Shown here piece by piece: positions 1 to 12,844 of a stretch of DNA of 64,000 bases. The stretch comes from Paraburkholderia sp. (GTDB lineage Bacteria; Pseudomonadota; Gammaproteobacteria; Burkholderiales; Burkholderiaceae). The notes under the pieces were generated by a model, which had not been told where the DNA came from, did not search any database, and saw only the letters and a list, made by a program, of their open reading frames with translations. The stretch lies in contig NZ_SCRP01000002.1 of NCBI RefSeq assembly GCF_004298475.1, forward strand, positions 248,001 to 312,000, given 5' to 3'. Position 1 is the stretch's first letter, and the number at the start of each line of letters is the position of its first letter. The translations under genes were made by a program, and so were the position numbers.

Positions 1-457
1 CACGCGCATGTGGCTCGCGGCCAACGGCGAGCGCGCGGTCGGCGTGATGCTGCAGAAGCTGCCCGGCGACGGCGGGATCGTGCCGCACGCAGGCGAACTC
101 GACACCGATACGTGGGACCGCGTCTGCACGCTCGGCGGCACGCTGTCTCGCGCGGAACTGCTCGAACAGGAACCCGAGGTGCTGTTCCGCCGCCTCTTCT
201 GGCAGGAGAACGTGCACCACTTCGAACCCGCGCAGACGCGCTTTCAGTGCAGCTGCTCGCGCGAGAAGGTCGGCGCGATGCTGAAGATGCTGGGGCGCGG
301 CGAAGTGGACGGCGTGATCGAGGAACGCGGCCACGTCGAAATCCACTGCGACTACTGCAACCAGCGCTACGAGTTCGATCCCGTGGACGTGGCGCAACTT
401 TTCGCGGCGCCCGGCCTCTCGGAAGGCATTGCGCCCGCAGCGGACCGGCGCCACTGA
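1..457 (+). CDS. hslO: Hsp33 redox-regulated chaperone, C-terminal half (partial)
   Basis: This is the 3' part of a gene that begins before the window; the open frame runs through base 2 without a start. About 151 residues are visible. Near the end are the paired cysteine motifs typical of Hsp33: a CSC motif in FQCSCSREK followed about 30 residues later by CDYC in IHCDYCNQRY. In the family these four cysteines bind zinc when reduced and form disulfides under oxidative stress, which activates the cytosolic holdase chaperone. The GEVDGVIEERG stretch between the pairs also fits the family. Only the missing N-terminal half cannot be checked. Confidence 0.93.
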   Translation, partial: TRMWLAANGERAVGVMLQKLPGDGGIVPHAGELDTDTWDRVCTLGGTLSRAELLEQEPEVLFRRLFWQENVHHFEPAQTRFQCSCSREKVGAMLKMLGRGEVDGVIEERGHVEIHCDYCNQRYEFDPVDVAQLFAAPGLSEGIAPAADRRH

Positions 458-480
458 GCGCTGCGACGATCATCGGGGAA

Positions 481-506
481 CGCGCTGCCGTGCCGGCGGC
501 AGCGCG
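481..506 (+). terminator. Hairpin downstream of hslO
   Basis: A perfect 10-bp stem (CGCGCTGCCG / CGGCAGCGCG) with a 6-base loop starts 23 bases after the hslO stop. There is no T-run after it (TGTGATTG), so it may be a weak or Rho-assisted terminator, or an mRNA 3'-end stabiliser. Confidence 0.5.
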
Positions 507-601
507 TGTGATTGCGGCGAGATTGAGCCGAAATTCAGGCTGACATTCGGATGCCCGGCATGCGTATGATTTGCTTAGGCATCCGACGGATGGAGAAGAG
601 C

Positions 602-1009
602 ATGAGCGGGAAAAACAGCCGCGAAAGTCTGCGGCGCAACGTGCAGCCGCGCCTTTCGGCAATCGCGACGATGATGGTGCTCGGCGCGGGCATCGCATTG
701 ACAAGCGGCTGCGTGATGGCCCCGCCAGGTCCGTCACCGATCCTGAGCCGGCTCAGCCCCGAGCAGTCGGGCGTGTCCGCGAACGCACATCCGCTCACGC
801 CCGCGGAACGCGCGCGCTACGACGCCATCGACCGCCAGGCGCTCGCCGACCAGGAGCGCGCGATAGCCGCCGAAGCAGCCGCGCAGGCCTGGGCACGCAC
901 CGTTGCGCCGCCCGTCACGACGTTCGGCAGCTACTACGGTGGCAACTACGGCGGCTACTACGGCGGAGGCTGGGGCTATGGCTACCCGGGCTGGGGATGG
1001 GGCTGGTGA
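602..1009 (+). CDS. Small Gly/Tyr/Trp-rich lipoprotein, function unknown
   Basis: The gene encodes 135 residues. I start it at 602 because GGAGAAGAG lies just upstream; the frame is open further upstream without a better ribosome site. A hydrophobic segment (about residues 18-36) ends in the lipobox LTSGC, so Cys37 is the likely lipidated residue of the mature protein. The middle is Ala-rich and probably helical (AERARYDAIDRQALADQERA). The last 35 residues are a low-complexity Gly/Tyr/Trp tail (GGNYGGYYGGGWGYG). I do not recognise a named family. It stands alone between hslO and a bidirectional terminator, so it is probably monocistronic or cotranscribed with hslO. Confidence 0.7.
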   Translation: MSGKNSRESLRRNVQPRLSAIATMMVLGAGIALTSGCVMAPPGPSPILSRLSPEQSGVSANAHPLTPAERARYDAIDRQALADQERAIAAEAAAQAWARTVAPPVTTFGSYYGGNYGGYYGGGWGYGYPGWGWGW

Positions 1010-1025
1010 ACCGATAGCAGAAAGT

Positions 1026-1055
1026 AAAAAAGCGCGGCTGACTGCCGCGCTTTTT
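1026..1055. terminator. Bidirectional intrinsic terminator between the lipoprotein gene and ftsB
   Basis: A perfect stem (AAAAAGCGCGGC / GCCGCGCTTTTT) with a TGACT loop ends in T-runs in both directions. It lies between two convergent genes and can serve both. Confidence 0.85.
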
Positions 1056-1100
1056 CATTGAATCCAGCCGTGCCGAACAGTCCGGCGAATCTGGCAACCG

Positions 1101-1574
1101 TCAGGTCCGCCCGGCCTTTTTCTTCGCTTCCGACTTCTTCGCGTCGACCTTCTTCGTATCCGTCTTCTTCGCGTCCTTCGCGCGCCCACGCTTCCTTTCG
1201 GGCACGCGCGACACCGGGTTCGGCACGACCTTCACGGGCGCATCCGACATCACGCCGCGCGTCGACGTGTTCGACGACGCGCTGGGCGCGGGCGGCGGCT
1301 GGTTCGGCGAGACGAACTGCACGAACACCTCGCCGTCCTTCACCATGCCCATTTCGTAGCGCGCGCGCTCTTCAACGGCGGCAGTCCCGTTCTGGAGATC
1401 CTGCACTTCGCCCGCAATGCGGTCGTTGCGCGTTTTCTCGTCCTCGTTCTGCTTGAGCTGCTGGGCGAGTTGCCCCTGAATTTCGTGCACGCGCAGCCAC
1501 CCGCCCCGTCCCCACCAGAGCGGGTACTGGACCAGCGCCAGCAGAATGATCAGGACGACAGTGACAAGCCGCAT
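1101..1574 (-). CDS. ftsB: Cell division protein FtsB with a long basic C-terminal tail
   Basis: The gene encodes 157 residues from the ATG at 1574 (MRLVTVVLI); the frame extends upstream but lacks a hydrophobic start there. One N-terminal membrane helix (about residues 3-18) is followed by a coiled-coil region (HEIQGQLAQQLKQNEDEKTRND) and the septum-protein motif RARYEMGMVKDGEVFVQ. FtsB is known as part of the FtsQLB complex that activates septal peptidoglycan synthesis. The last 50-60 residues are Lys/Ala-rich (DAKKTDTKKVDAKKSEAKKK), making the protein about half as long again as E. coli FtsB. It lies directly downstream of eno, the usual order in betaproteobacteria. Confidence 0.9.
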   Translation of the reverse strand: MRLVTVVLIILLALVQYPLWWGRGGWLRVHEIQGQLAQQLKQNEDEKTRNDRIAGEVQDLQNGTAAVEERARYEMGMVKDGEVFVQFVSPNQPPPAPSASSNTSTRGVMSDAPVKVVPNPVSRVPERKRGRAKDAKKTDTKKVDAKKSEAKKKAGRT

Positions 1575-1595
1575 GAAGGATGCCGGATAAATACA

Positions 1596-1624
1596 CGCCG
1601 CCCCGCGCAGAACGCGGGGCGGCG
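1596..1624 (-). promoter_or_regulatory. GC-rich hairpin just upstream of ftsB
   Basis: A perfect 12-bp stem (CGCCGCCCCGCG / CGCGGGGCGGCG) with a 5-base loop lies between the eno stop and the ftsB start, ending 22 bases before the ftsB ATG. It has no T-run, so it may be partial termination after eno or a structure in the ftsB leader. Confidence 0.5.
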
Positions 1625-1687
1625 AAGACACGAGCCGAAGGAGGACAGCAAGGCTGTTACCAGCGTGCTCTGCGTATCAATACACCA

Positions 1688-5866
<4,179 letters not shown>

Positions 5867-6066
5867 CTAACCCGGCTTTTCGCGCGAGCGGCGCAAGCCG
5901 CGATCAGGGCGCGATGTCGCACGCCCGTTCGGGAGCGGGAAGCGGCCTGAACCTCCCGTTGCCGCGTTGTGCGCGTGCACCCGCATACACCCGCATGCAC
6001 CCGCGCGCGCCATGAACGCGCGGCCTCGGGCAGCGTCATGCAGCATCAGGCAGACGTCATACAGCA

Positions 6067-6870
6067 TCAAGCGCCGTCGCCCATCGCGAACAGGAGCCGC
6101 TGCACGGCGCGGGCCGTTTCGATGGGCCGCTCCATCGGGTAAAGGTGGCTTCCCTCGATCCATTCGAAGCGCTCGCCCGCGACGCGTCGTGTCGCGTCGA
6201 GCCCGACCTGCCGGATCTCCCGCGACTTCGTGCCGGCGATGAACCCGACCGGCACGGGCGAGCCGTGGACGAGACGCGTGCCGAGCGTGTGCGGCAGCGT
6301 GCGATAGATCAAATACTCGGTGCGGCGATCGAACGCAAGCGTGCGCGTGCCGTCCGCCGAAGTCTGCGGAATGCCGAAGTCGACATAGTCGGACAGCACG
6401 CGCTCGTCCCAGCGCGCGAAGGCGGGCTTCGCATGGAAGTGCTGCCAGGCCTCGTCGCGGCTCTTCCAGGTCGTGCGGCGATTGCGCGTGACAGCCGCGG
6501 GCGAAAGGTGTTCGTCGAGCCCCGCCCACTGCGACATTCTGAGCATGCTGCTGCGCCATCCCGCGATCACCGGCGAATCGAGCATCACCACCCCGCGCAC
6601 CCACTGCGGCCTCCTGAGCGCCGCCATCAGCGAAAGATAGCCGCCGAGCGAATGGCCCACGAGCCACACCGGATGCTCATAGTTGCGCTCGATGTCCTCC
6701 AGCAGCTGCTCGACGAGATGCGGCCAGTCGCGCGTGACCGGAAAGCGCGTGTCGTGCCCGATGCGCTCGATATAGCGCAACGCGTGGCCGTCGCCGAGTT
6801 CGGCGAACAGCGTGCGATAAGTCGAGGCCGGAAAGCCGTTAGCGTGGGAAAAGTGAATGACGTTCTTCAA
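6067..6870 (-). CDS. Alpha/beta-fold hydrolase
   Basis: The 267-residue protein has an alpha/beta hydrolase layout: oxyanion-region motif HFSHANGFP at residues 5-13, nucleophile elbow GHSLGG (Ser near residue 74), and a late His in EGSHLYPMERP (near 243) as the probable catalytic base. The substrate is unknown; such proteins are usually cytosolic esterases or lipases. There is no signal peptide. It lies 33 bases downstream of comEC and is probably cotranscribed with it. The 245 bases between it and pyrG contain only a short imperfect ACCCGCAT-type repeat near 5978-6006. Confidence 0.85.
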   Translation of the reverse strand: MKNVIHFSHANGFPASTYRTLFAELGDGHALRYIERIGHDTRFPVTRDWPHLVEQLLEDIERNYEHPVWLVGHSLGGYLSLMAALRRPQWVRGVVMLDSPVIAGWRSSMLRMSQWAGLDEHLSPAAVTRNRRTTWKSRDEAWQHFHAKPAFARWDERVLSDYVDFGIPQTSADGTRTLAFDRRTEYLIYRTLPHTLGTRLVHGSPVPVGFIAGTKSREIRQVGLDATRRVAGERFEWIEGSHLYPMERPIETARAVQRLLFAMGDGA

Positions 6871-6903
6871 AGGCTCGTTGTCTCCGTGTTGTTATAACCG
6901 CGG

Positions 6904-9582
6904 TTATATCGGCTCGACATCCGGTGCATCCATCCAGTAGCGGCGTTGCGTGTCGATGAAGCGCTCGACTGCGAGATCGCCCGGCCGGGCCTCGACGCGC
7001 ACGGCGCCGTCGATATCGCTGCGCGCGAGGACGATGTCGCGCATGGCGTAGCGCGCGTACACGCCGGGATGCGGATGGTGAAAGCGGTTCAGGTAGCCTA
7101 CCTGAAAAATGGCGACGAGCGGCCAGACAGAGTCGAGGAACGGCTCGGTCGACGACGTCCGGCTGCCGTGATGCGGCACGACGAGCACCTGGGCGCGCAG
7201 GCGATCGGGCGCACGGGAGACGAGCGTGCGTTCGGCGGCCGCTTCGATGTCGGCGGCAAGCAGCGCGGCGCTCGGCTCTCCGGGCGCGGTGGTCGAAACC
7301 CGCAGCACGCAGCTATGCGCATTCGGCTTGTGCACGAGCGGCCCGGCATCCGGCCAGAGCATTTCGAAGTCGACGCCGTCCCAGCGCCAGCGCTGGCCCG
7401 CCGCGCATTGCACGACTTGCGCGCCGGTTCGCCGTGCGCTTGTCAGTAACGGATGTTCCGGCCTGATGGCGGCGACGAACTGGTTCACCGCGATCTCGTC
7501 GAGCACGGCCTGCACGCCGCCCGAATGATCGGAGTCGTCGTGGCTGACGATCAGCATGTCGAGGCGCTCGACGCCGTGCGCGTGCAGATACGGCACCACG
7601 ATGCGTTCACCGGCGTGAGTCGACTCCGGCCCCGGCCCGGCGTCGAAGAGCAGCGCGTGGCGGGCGGTTTGCACGAGCACCGATGTGCCCTGTCCGATAT
7701 CGAGCGCAGTGAGGCGAAACGTGCCGGATGGCGGCCCCGCAGGCGCCGGAGCCAGGAGCGGCAGCCACATGAACGGCGCGATCCAGCGCAGCGGCCAGCC
7801 GCGCGGCGCGAGGCGCCACGCGACGCCCAATGCCGCGCAGGCGAGCGTCCATGCGTGCGGTTGCGGCAGGCGCAGCACGGCCCACGGCACGCTTTCGAAC
7901 CGGCCCAGCACGACGGCAAGCACTTCGAGCAACGCGTGCGCCGCGCGCAACGCGAATGCATCGAGCGGCGGCGCAATCGCGACGCTCACAAGCACGGCGG
8001 GCGTCACGAGCGCGCTGACGATGGGAATGGCGAGCGCGTTCGCGAACGGGCCAACCAGCGGGATCTGCGCGAACCAGTATGCGGTGAGCGGCGCGAGCGC
8101 GATCGTCACGGCCCATTGCACGCGCGCGCCTCCCGTCAGTCGGCTCATCAACCGGTTCACCAGTCCGCGCGCGGCACCCGCAAGACCCGCGAGGAAACGG
8201 CGCTTGCGGGCGGCATCCGGCGGCGCATCCGGCGCATCGTCTGCCGGATAGACGAGTTCCGCCACATCGTCCGGACGGTTGTCCCAACGTGCGCCGGGCG
8301 CGCCTGTCACGACGAAGAGGATCGCCGCCACGGCGCAGAACGAGAGCCAGAACCCCGCCGCCGTCACAGCCCAAGGATCGCGGATCAGCACGAGCCCGAG
8401 CGCCCACGCGAGCACCTGCGAACGCGCCACATTGCGCCCGGTAAGCAGCGCGGCCGCAGCCACCGCCAGCATCCACAGCGCGCGCTGGACCGGCACGTTG
8501 AAGCCCGCGAGCGCGGCATGAACGGCCGCTGCGCACACCGCGCCCGCCACCGCGACTTTCTGGGCGGGGACGATCAGCGGCGCGTCGATTCCACGCCAGC
8601 GCGCACGCCGCCAGAGCGCACCCGCCGCCCAGCCCGCGAGCCCCGCGACGAATGCGAGATGCAGTCCCGAAATGGCCACGAGGTGGCTCGTGCCGGTATT
8701 GCGCAGCAGCCGCCAGTCGGCGGCGCTCACGGCGTCCTGTGCGCCAGTCGCCAGCGCGACGACGATGCCGCGATGCGGTTTGCCCGCCAGCACGGCGTCG
8801 ATCCGTGCGCGCACCGCCGCGCGCCAGCGCTCGATCGCCGTGCCGATGCCACCCGCTTCGCCGGGCAATCGCAGCGCGCGCAGCGGTTCGCTCACATAGC
8901 CGGTCGCGCGGACACCGCGCGCGAGCAGCGCCGCTTCGGCGTCGCGCAAGCCGAAGTTACGCTCGCCGTGCGGACGTTTCAGGCGCACCGGCAAGCACCA
9001 GCGCGCGCCGGGCACGAGCGGCGGCAGCGGCGCGTCGCGCGCGACCCACGTGAGCTGGATCGTACGGGGAAGCACGGCGCCCGCATCAGGCGTGCCCCAT
9101 GACTGCACCGCAAAGAGAAAACGTGCACGGCCTTCGGCGTAAGACGGCAGCCCGGCGACATAGCCCGTGACGTCGATATCGCGCTTCTCCCAGGCTGCGG
9201 GCAATGCGACGGCGAGGCGAAGTTGCGCACGGTACGCCGCGTATCCAAAGCCGATGCACGCCGCCGCGAGCCATACGGCCAGCCAGCCGCTCCAGCGCCG
9301 CCAGCGCCTCCTGCAACCGTAGTACCGGCCCGCCAGCGGGCGAGCACAGCACGCGCCCGCATCATCCGGACGACCACGCCCAAGCGAAACATCATGCAGA
9401 TCGTTGTGCCTGCCGCACCCGCAGCCCGCCGCACCGGCCAACGCCCGTGCCGTCAATGCAGCCCAGGAGACGGCCGCCAGCGTCGCAACGACGAGCAAGA
9501 ACCAGCCGTCTCGGCCTGGCAGCGCCGCCTGCCACTGAAGAAAGAGCACGCCGAGTGCAAATCCACCCCACACCGCCCGCAT
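6904..9582 (-). CDS. comEC: ComEC/Rec2 DNA-uptake channel protein
   Basis: The 892-residue membrane protein matches ComEC, the inner-membrane channel that moves single-stranded DNA into the cytoplasm during transformation. I start it at 9582 (MRAVWGGFALGVLF), where GAGGAG lies at proper distance, rather than five codons upstream. Domains in order: N-terminal helices and a beta-rich soluble DUF4131-like region (about 1-230), the polytopic competence region starting near GTSHLVAISGLHLAFVAG, and a C-terminal metallo-beta-lactamase-like domain with the motif VSHDDSDHSGG and a later VPHHGSRTSS. All key metal-binding motif residues are present. It is the only competence gene in the window. Confidence 0.94.
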   Translation of the reverse strand: MRAVWGGFALGVLFLQWQAALPGRDGWFLLVVATLAAVSWAALTARALAGAAGCGCGRHNDLHDVSLGRGRPDDAGACCARPLAGRYYGCRRRWRRWSGWLAVWLAAACIGFGYAAYRAQLRLAVALPAAWEKRDIDVTGYVAGLPSYAEGRARFLFAVQSWGTPDAGAVLPRTIQLTWVARDAPLPPLVPGARWCLPVRLKRPHGERNFGLRDAEAALLARGVRATGYVSEPLRALRLPGEAGGIGTAIERWRAAVRARIDAVLAGKPHRGIVVALATGAQDAVSAADWRLLRNTGTSHLVAISGLHLAFVAGLAGWAAGALWRRARWRGIDAPLIVPAQKVAVAGAVCAAAVHAALAGFNVPVQRALWMLAVAAAALLTGRNVARSQVLAWALGLVLIRDPWAVTAAGFWLSFCAVAAILFVVTGAPGARWDNRPDDVAELVYPADDAPDAPPDAARKRRFLAGLAGAARGLVNRLMSRLTGGARVQWAVTIALAPLTAYWFAQIPLVGPFANALAIPIVSALVTPAVLVSVAIAPPLDAFALRAAHALLEVLAVVLGRFESVPWAVLRLPQPHAWTLACAALGVAWRLAPRGWPLRWIAPFMWLPLLAPAPAGPPSGTFRLTALDIGQGTSVLVQTARHALLFDAGPGPESTHAGERIVVPYLHAHGVERLDMLIVSHDDSDHSGGVQAVLDEIAVNQFVAAIRPEHPLLTSARRTGAQVVQCAAGQRWRWDGVDFEMLWPDAGPLVHKPNAHSCVLRVSTTAPGEPSAALLAADIEAAAERTLVSRAPDRLRAQVLVVPHHGSRTSSTEPFLDSVWPLVAIFQVGYLNRFHHPHPGVYARYAMRDIVLARSDIDGAVRVEARPGDLAVERFIDTQRRYWMDAPDVEPI

Positions 9583-9692
9583 CCGGACTCCTCGCATCGA
9601 GGCGGCGCGAATCCTATGAACGATATGAACGGCGCGAACGACACGAACGCACCCTGCGCGGCCCCATCGCGCCGCATGCCGCCGTCGAACGA

Positions 9693-10481
9693 TTATGCAG
9701 ACGAAAGCGCAAGTCGCGGCAGCGCAGCCGCAACGTTAGCCGTTGTGCCAAGAGCGAGTTCTTCGGGCGTCAGGCCGCGCAGGCCTGCGAGCACCGCGCC
9801 GATACGCGGCACCTGGTCGGGCGTATTGCGCTCGCGATAAAGCCAGGCGGGCGCAATGTCCGGCGCATCGGTTTCCATCACGATCGCTTCGAGCGGCAAT
9901 TGCTGTGCGAGCCGCCGGATCTGCAACGCGCGCTCGAACGTGACGTTGCCGCCGAAACCCAGATGGATCCCGTGATCGATGAAGGCATTCGCCTGCTGGA
10001 AGCTGCCGTTGAACGCGTGCGCGATGCCGCGATGCACGCCGTTGCGGCGCAGGCCTTTGAGCACCTGGTCCTGCGACTTGCGCACATGGCAGATCGCGGG
10101 CAGGTCGAATTCGCGCGCGAGCTTGAGTTGCGCGTCGTAGAAATGCTGCTGCCGGGCGTCGTCGAGTTCCGGCACGAAATAGTCGAGGCCAATCTCGCCG
10201 ATGCCGACAAAGCGCGGATCGTCGAGACTCGCTTCGATCTCGCGGCGCAGCGCGTCGAGATCCTCGTCGCGCGCGCCGGGCGTATAGAGCGGATGAATGC
10301 CGAGCGCGTAGACCGCGCCCGGCACGCGATGCGCGAGCGCGCGCACCGTTGCGAACTTCTCGCGCGCAACCGCGGGAATCACGATGCGCGACACCCCCGC
10401 CGCGCGCGCCGCCGACACGACCGCATCGCGGTCCGCATCGAATTCGGCGGCGTCGAGATGGCAGTGCGTGTCGATCCACAT
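9693..10481 (-). CDS. TatD-family metal-dependent DNase/hydrolase
   Basis: The 262-residue protein begins with the metal-binding motif MWIDTHCHLD and has IGEIGLDY (metal-binding Glu), an ICHVRKSQDQ histidine, HAFNGS and the catalytic METDAPD. This is the full TatD signature of a TIM-barrel amidohydrolase, a cytosolic 3'-5' exonuclease in studied members. The gene lies 7 bases downstream of lolD and 110 bases upstream of comEC, in a minus-strand run lolC-lolD-tatD-comEC. Several TatD paralogues usually exist per genome, so I leave the symbol open. Confidence 0.92.
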   Translation of the reverse strand: MWIDTHCHLDAAEFDADRDAVVSAARAAGVSRIVIPAVAREKFATVRALAHRVPGAVYALGIHPLYTPGARDEDLDALRREIEASLDDPRFVGIGEIGLDYFVPELDDARQQHFYDAQLKLAREFDLPAICHVRKSQDQVLKGLRRNGVHRGIAHAFNGSFQQANAFIDHGIHLGFGGNVTFERALQIRRLAQQLPLEAIVMETDAPDIAPAWLYRERNTPDQVPRIGAVLAGLRGLTPEELALGTTANVAAALPRLALSSA

Positions 10482-10488
10482 GGCGCGC

Positions 10489-11220
10489 TCACACCGGGAC
10501 GACCGGCTCCTCGTGCAGCACGCCGTCGCGCAGCCGCACGGTGCGGTCGCAGCGGGCTGCGAGATCCGGGTCGTGCGTGACGATCACGAAGCTCGTGTCG
10601 AACATATCGGACAGTTCGAGCATCAGGTTGAACACGGTGTCGGCGGTGCTGCCGTCGAGGTTGCCGGTCGGCTCGTCGGCCAGCACACACGCGGGCTTGG
10701 TCACGAGCGCGCGGGCAATCGCCACGCGCTGCCGCTCGCCGCCCGACAGTTGTCCGGGACGGTGCTTCGCGCGATGCGCGAGCCCCACGCGATCGAGCGT
10801 CGCGAGCGCCTCGCGGCGCGCGTCGTCCTGGGTCATGCGGCGAATCCGCAGCGGCATCGCGACGTTGTCGAGCGCCGTGAACTCCGGCAGCAGATGGTGG
10901 AACTGATAGACGAAGCCGAGCGCGCGGTTGCGCAGATCGTTGCGCTCGCGCTCGGAGAGTTCGGTAAACGGCTTGCCGAGCACCGAAACCTTGCCCGTGC
11001 CCGGCTCGTCGAGGCCGCCCAGCACGTGCAGCAGCGTGCTCTTGCCGGAGCCCGACGCGCCCACGATCGCGAGCTTCTCGCCGCGCCGCACCTTGAGTTC
11101 GGTGTGCCGGAGCACCTGCACTTCGAGCCCGCCCTGGCTGAACGTCTTCGAGATGCCATGCGCTTCGAGCACATAGGGATAATCGCCCGCAGCAGCGAGC
11201 AGCGATTGACGGTCATTCAT
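10489..11220 (-). CDS. lolD: Lipoprotein-releasing system ATP-binding protein
   Basis: LolD is the ATPase of the LolCDE complex, which extracts outer-membrane lipoproteins from the inner membrane and passes them to LolA. The 243-residue protein starts at 11220 ([12 protein letters not shown]), overlapping the end of lolC by 8 bases. It shows Walker [10 protein letters not shown], the Q-loop region [12 protein letters not shown] typical of LolD/MacB ABC proteins, signature LSGGERQR, Walker [12 protein letters not shown] and the switch His VIVTHDPD. Overlap with lolC supports coupled translation. Confidence 0.96.
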   Translation of the reverse strand: MNDRQSLLAAAGDYPYVLEAHGISKTFSQGGLEVQVLRHTELKVRRGEKLAIVGASGSGKSTLLHVLGGLDEPGTGKVSVLGKPFTELSERERNDLRNRALGFVYQFHHLLPEFTALDNVAMPLRIRRMTQDDARREALATLDRVGLAHRAKHRPGQLSGGERQRVAIARALVTKPACVLADEPTGNLDGSTADTVFNLMLELSDMFDTSFVIVTHDPDLAARCDRTVRLRDGVLHEEPVVPV

Positions 11221-12466
11221 AGCGCAGTGCCTCCGCAGGACGAACCTTGGCCGCGCGCCAGCTCGGATAGAGCGTCGCAAGCGCGGACAGCACGAACGCA
11301 ATCAGGCCGATGCGGATCACGTCGGAGGCGACGAGTTCCGAAGGCAGCTCGCTGATGAAGTAGACGGAAGGCGGCAGGAACTGCACGCCGAGCACGTGCT
11401 CGATCATCGGCACGAGCCACGGAATGCTCCACGCGATCAGGCAGCCGAGCGCGATGCCGATGCCGGTCCCGACGAAGCCGATCGTCACGCCCTGCACGAC
11501 GAAGATCTTCATGATCGACCCGGGCTGCGCGCCGAGCGTGCGCAAGATGGCGATGTCGGCCTGCTTGTTGGTGACGGTCATCACGAGCGACGACACGAGA
11601 TTGAACGCGGCCACGGCAATGATGAGCGTGAGGATGATGAACATCATGCGCTTTTCGATCTGCACCGCCGAGAACCACGTCTTGTTCTGCTGGGTCCAGT
11701 CGCGGATGTACAGGTCGCCCGTCAGCGTGTGTACGAGCTGGCGCGCGACCGTGGGCGCGCGCTGCATGTCCTTCAGGCGCAGGCGCACGCCGGTCGGCGC
11801 GGGCAGGCGGTAGAGCACCTGGGCATCGCGGATATTCACGAGCGCGAGCGTGCTGTCGTACTCGTAGTGCCCCGATTCGAACACGCCGGCCACCGTGAAC
11901 TGCTTCAGGCGCGGCAGCATGCCCGCAGGCGTGATCGATCCTTCGGGCGCGACGAGCGTGACCTTGTCGCCGGTCTGCACGCCGAGGCTCGACGCGAGAT
12001 CGGCGCCCAGCACGATGCTGAAACTGCCCGGCGTCAGGTCGTTCAGGCTGCCCGCTTTCATTTCCTTGCCGATGTCGGAGACTTGCGGCTCCTCCGATGG
12101 CTCGACCCCGCGCAGCGCGACGCCGCTCACGCTGTCACCGCGCGTGAGCAGCGCCTGCGCATCCACGTAGGGCGCGGCGCCGATCACCTCGGGATTGGCC
12201 TTCGCCTCTTTCGCGGTCAGTTGCCAGTCGGGCATCGAACCGGCCGGGGAGAAAATCTCGATGTGCGCGAGCACGGAGAGCATGCGGTCGCGCACGTCGC
12301 GCTGGAACCCGTTCATCACCGAGAGCACGACGATCAGCGCCGCGACGCCGAGCGCGATCCCCGACATCGAAACGAGCGCGATGAACGAGATGAACCCGTT
12401 GCCGGACGTGCGCTTGCCGGCGCGGGTGTAGCGCCAGCCTATCTGCCATTCGTAGGGAAGTTTCAA
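11213..12466 (-). CDS. lolC: Lipoprotein-releasing system transmembrane subunit (LolC/LolE family)
   Basis: I start this at a TTG at 12466 ([17 protein letters not shown]), giving 417 residues, because AAGGA lies at ribosome-site distance; the ATG at 12490 has none. It has one N-terminal helix ([20 protein letters not shown]), a large periplasmic domain and three C-terminal helices (starting near [16 protein letters not shown]). The [12 protein letters not shown] and VMNGFQ motifs mark the LolC/E family. Only one such subunit gene is present, which suggests a homodimeric LolF-type arrangement or a second copy elsewhere. Confidence 0.93.
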   Translation of the reverse strand: MKLPYEWQIGWRYTRAGKRTSGNGFISFIALVSMSGIALGVAALIVVLSVMNGFQRDVRDRMLSVLAHIEIFSPAGSMPDWQLTAKEAKANPEVIGAAPYVDAQALLTRGDSVSGVALRGVEPSEEPQVSDIGKEMKAGSLNDLTPGSFSIVLGADLASSLGVQTGDKVTLVAPEGSITPAGMLPRLKQFTVAGVFESGHYEYDSTLALVNIRDAQVLYRLPAPTGVRLRLKDMQRAPTVARQLVHTLTGDLYIRDWTQQNKTWFSAVQIEKRMMFIILTLIIAVAAFNLVSSLVMTVTNKQADIAILRTLGAQPGSIMKIFVVQGVTIGFVGTGIGIALGCLIAWSIPWLVPMIEHVLGVQFLPPSVYFISELPSELVASDVIRIGLIAFVLSALATLYPSWRAAKVRPAEALRYE

Positions 12467-12844
12467 GCGAATCCTTATCTGCGTCTTCATGATGCGGCCG
12501 AGGCGGCGCGTGCGTGCGCACCGCCGCTGCGCCTGGTCAAACCAAGTACCAACCAGGCACCAGCCAGGCACCGACCGCTGACTGCCACCCCGCTTGCGCG
12601 GCGCGGCGGCCAAACGCGAAGTTTGCCACATCGGCACACCAATACGCCCCATGAACCGGTGGCGCGCGAACCGCACGCACCTCTTTCGAGCAAAAATTCG
12701 CACACAAGTGCCGGATACATACGACGGGACGCATTCTGGACACGCACTGAACACACACTGGACACGCACAGCGGCGCGCGATCGGGCTACACGATGCCGC
12801 GGCATGCCCCGCAGCCGGAGCGCCGAAGTACAATTCCGCCCATC
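12467..12844. other. 378-base divergent intergenic region
   Basis: It separates lolC (minus) from the next plus-strand gene and must hold both promoters. I see short imperfect direct repeats (ACCAGGCACC-type near 12550-12575 and GGACACGCACTG-type near 12727-12765) but no clear promoter boxes or gene. Confidence 0.5.

Noticed and set aside
11396..12844. N-terminal extension of the gene upstream of recJ into the lolC region
   Set aside because: The open frame continues but is antisense to lolC and lacks protein-like character; the ATG at 12845 gives a sensible start.
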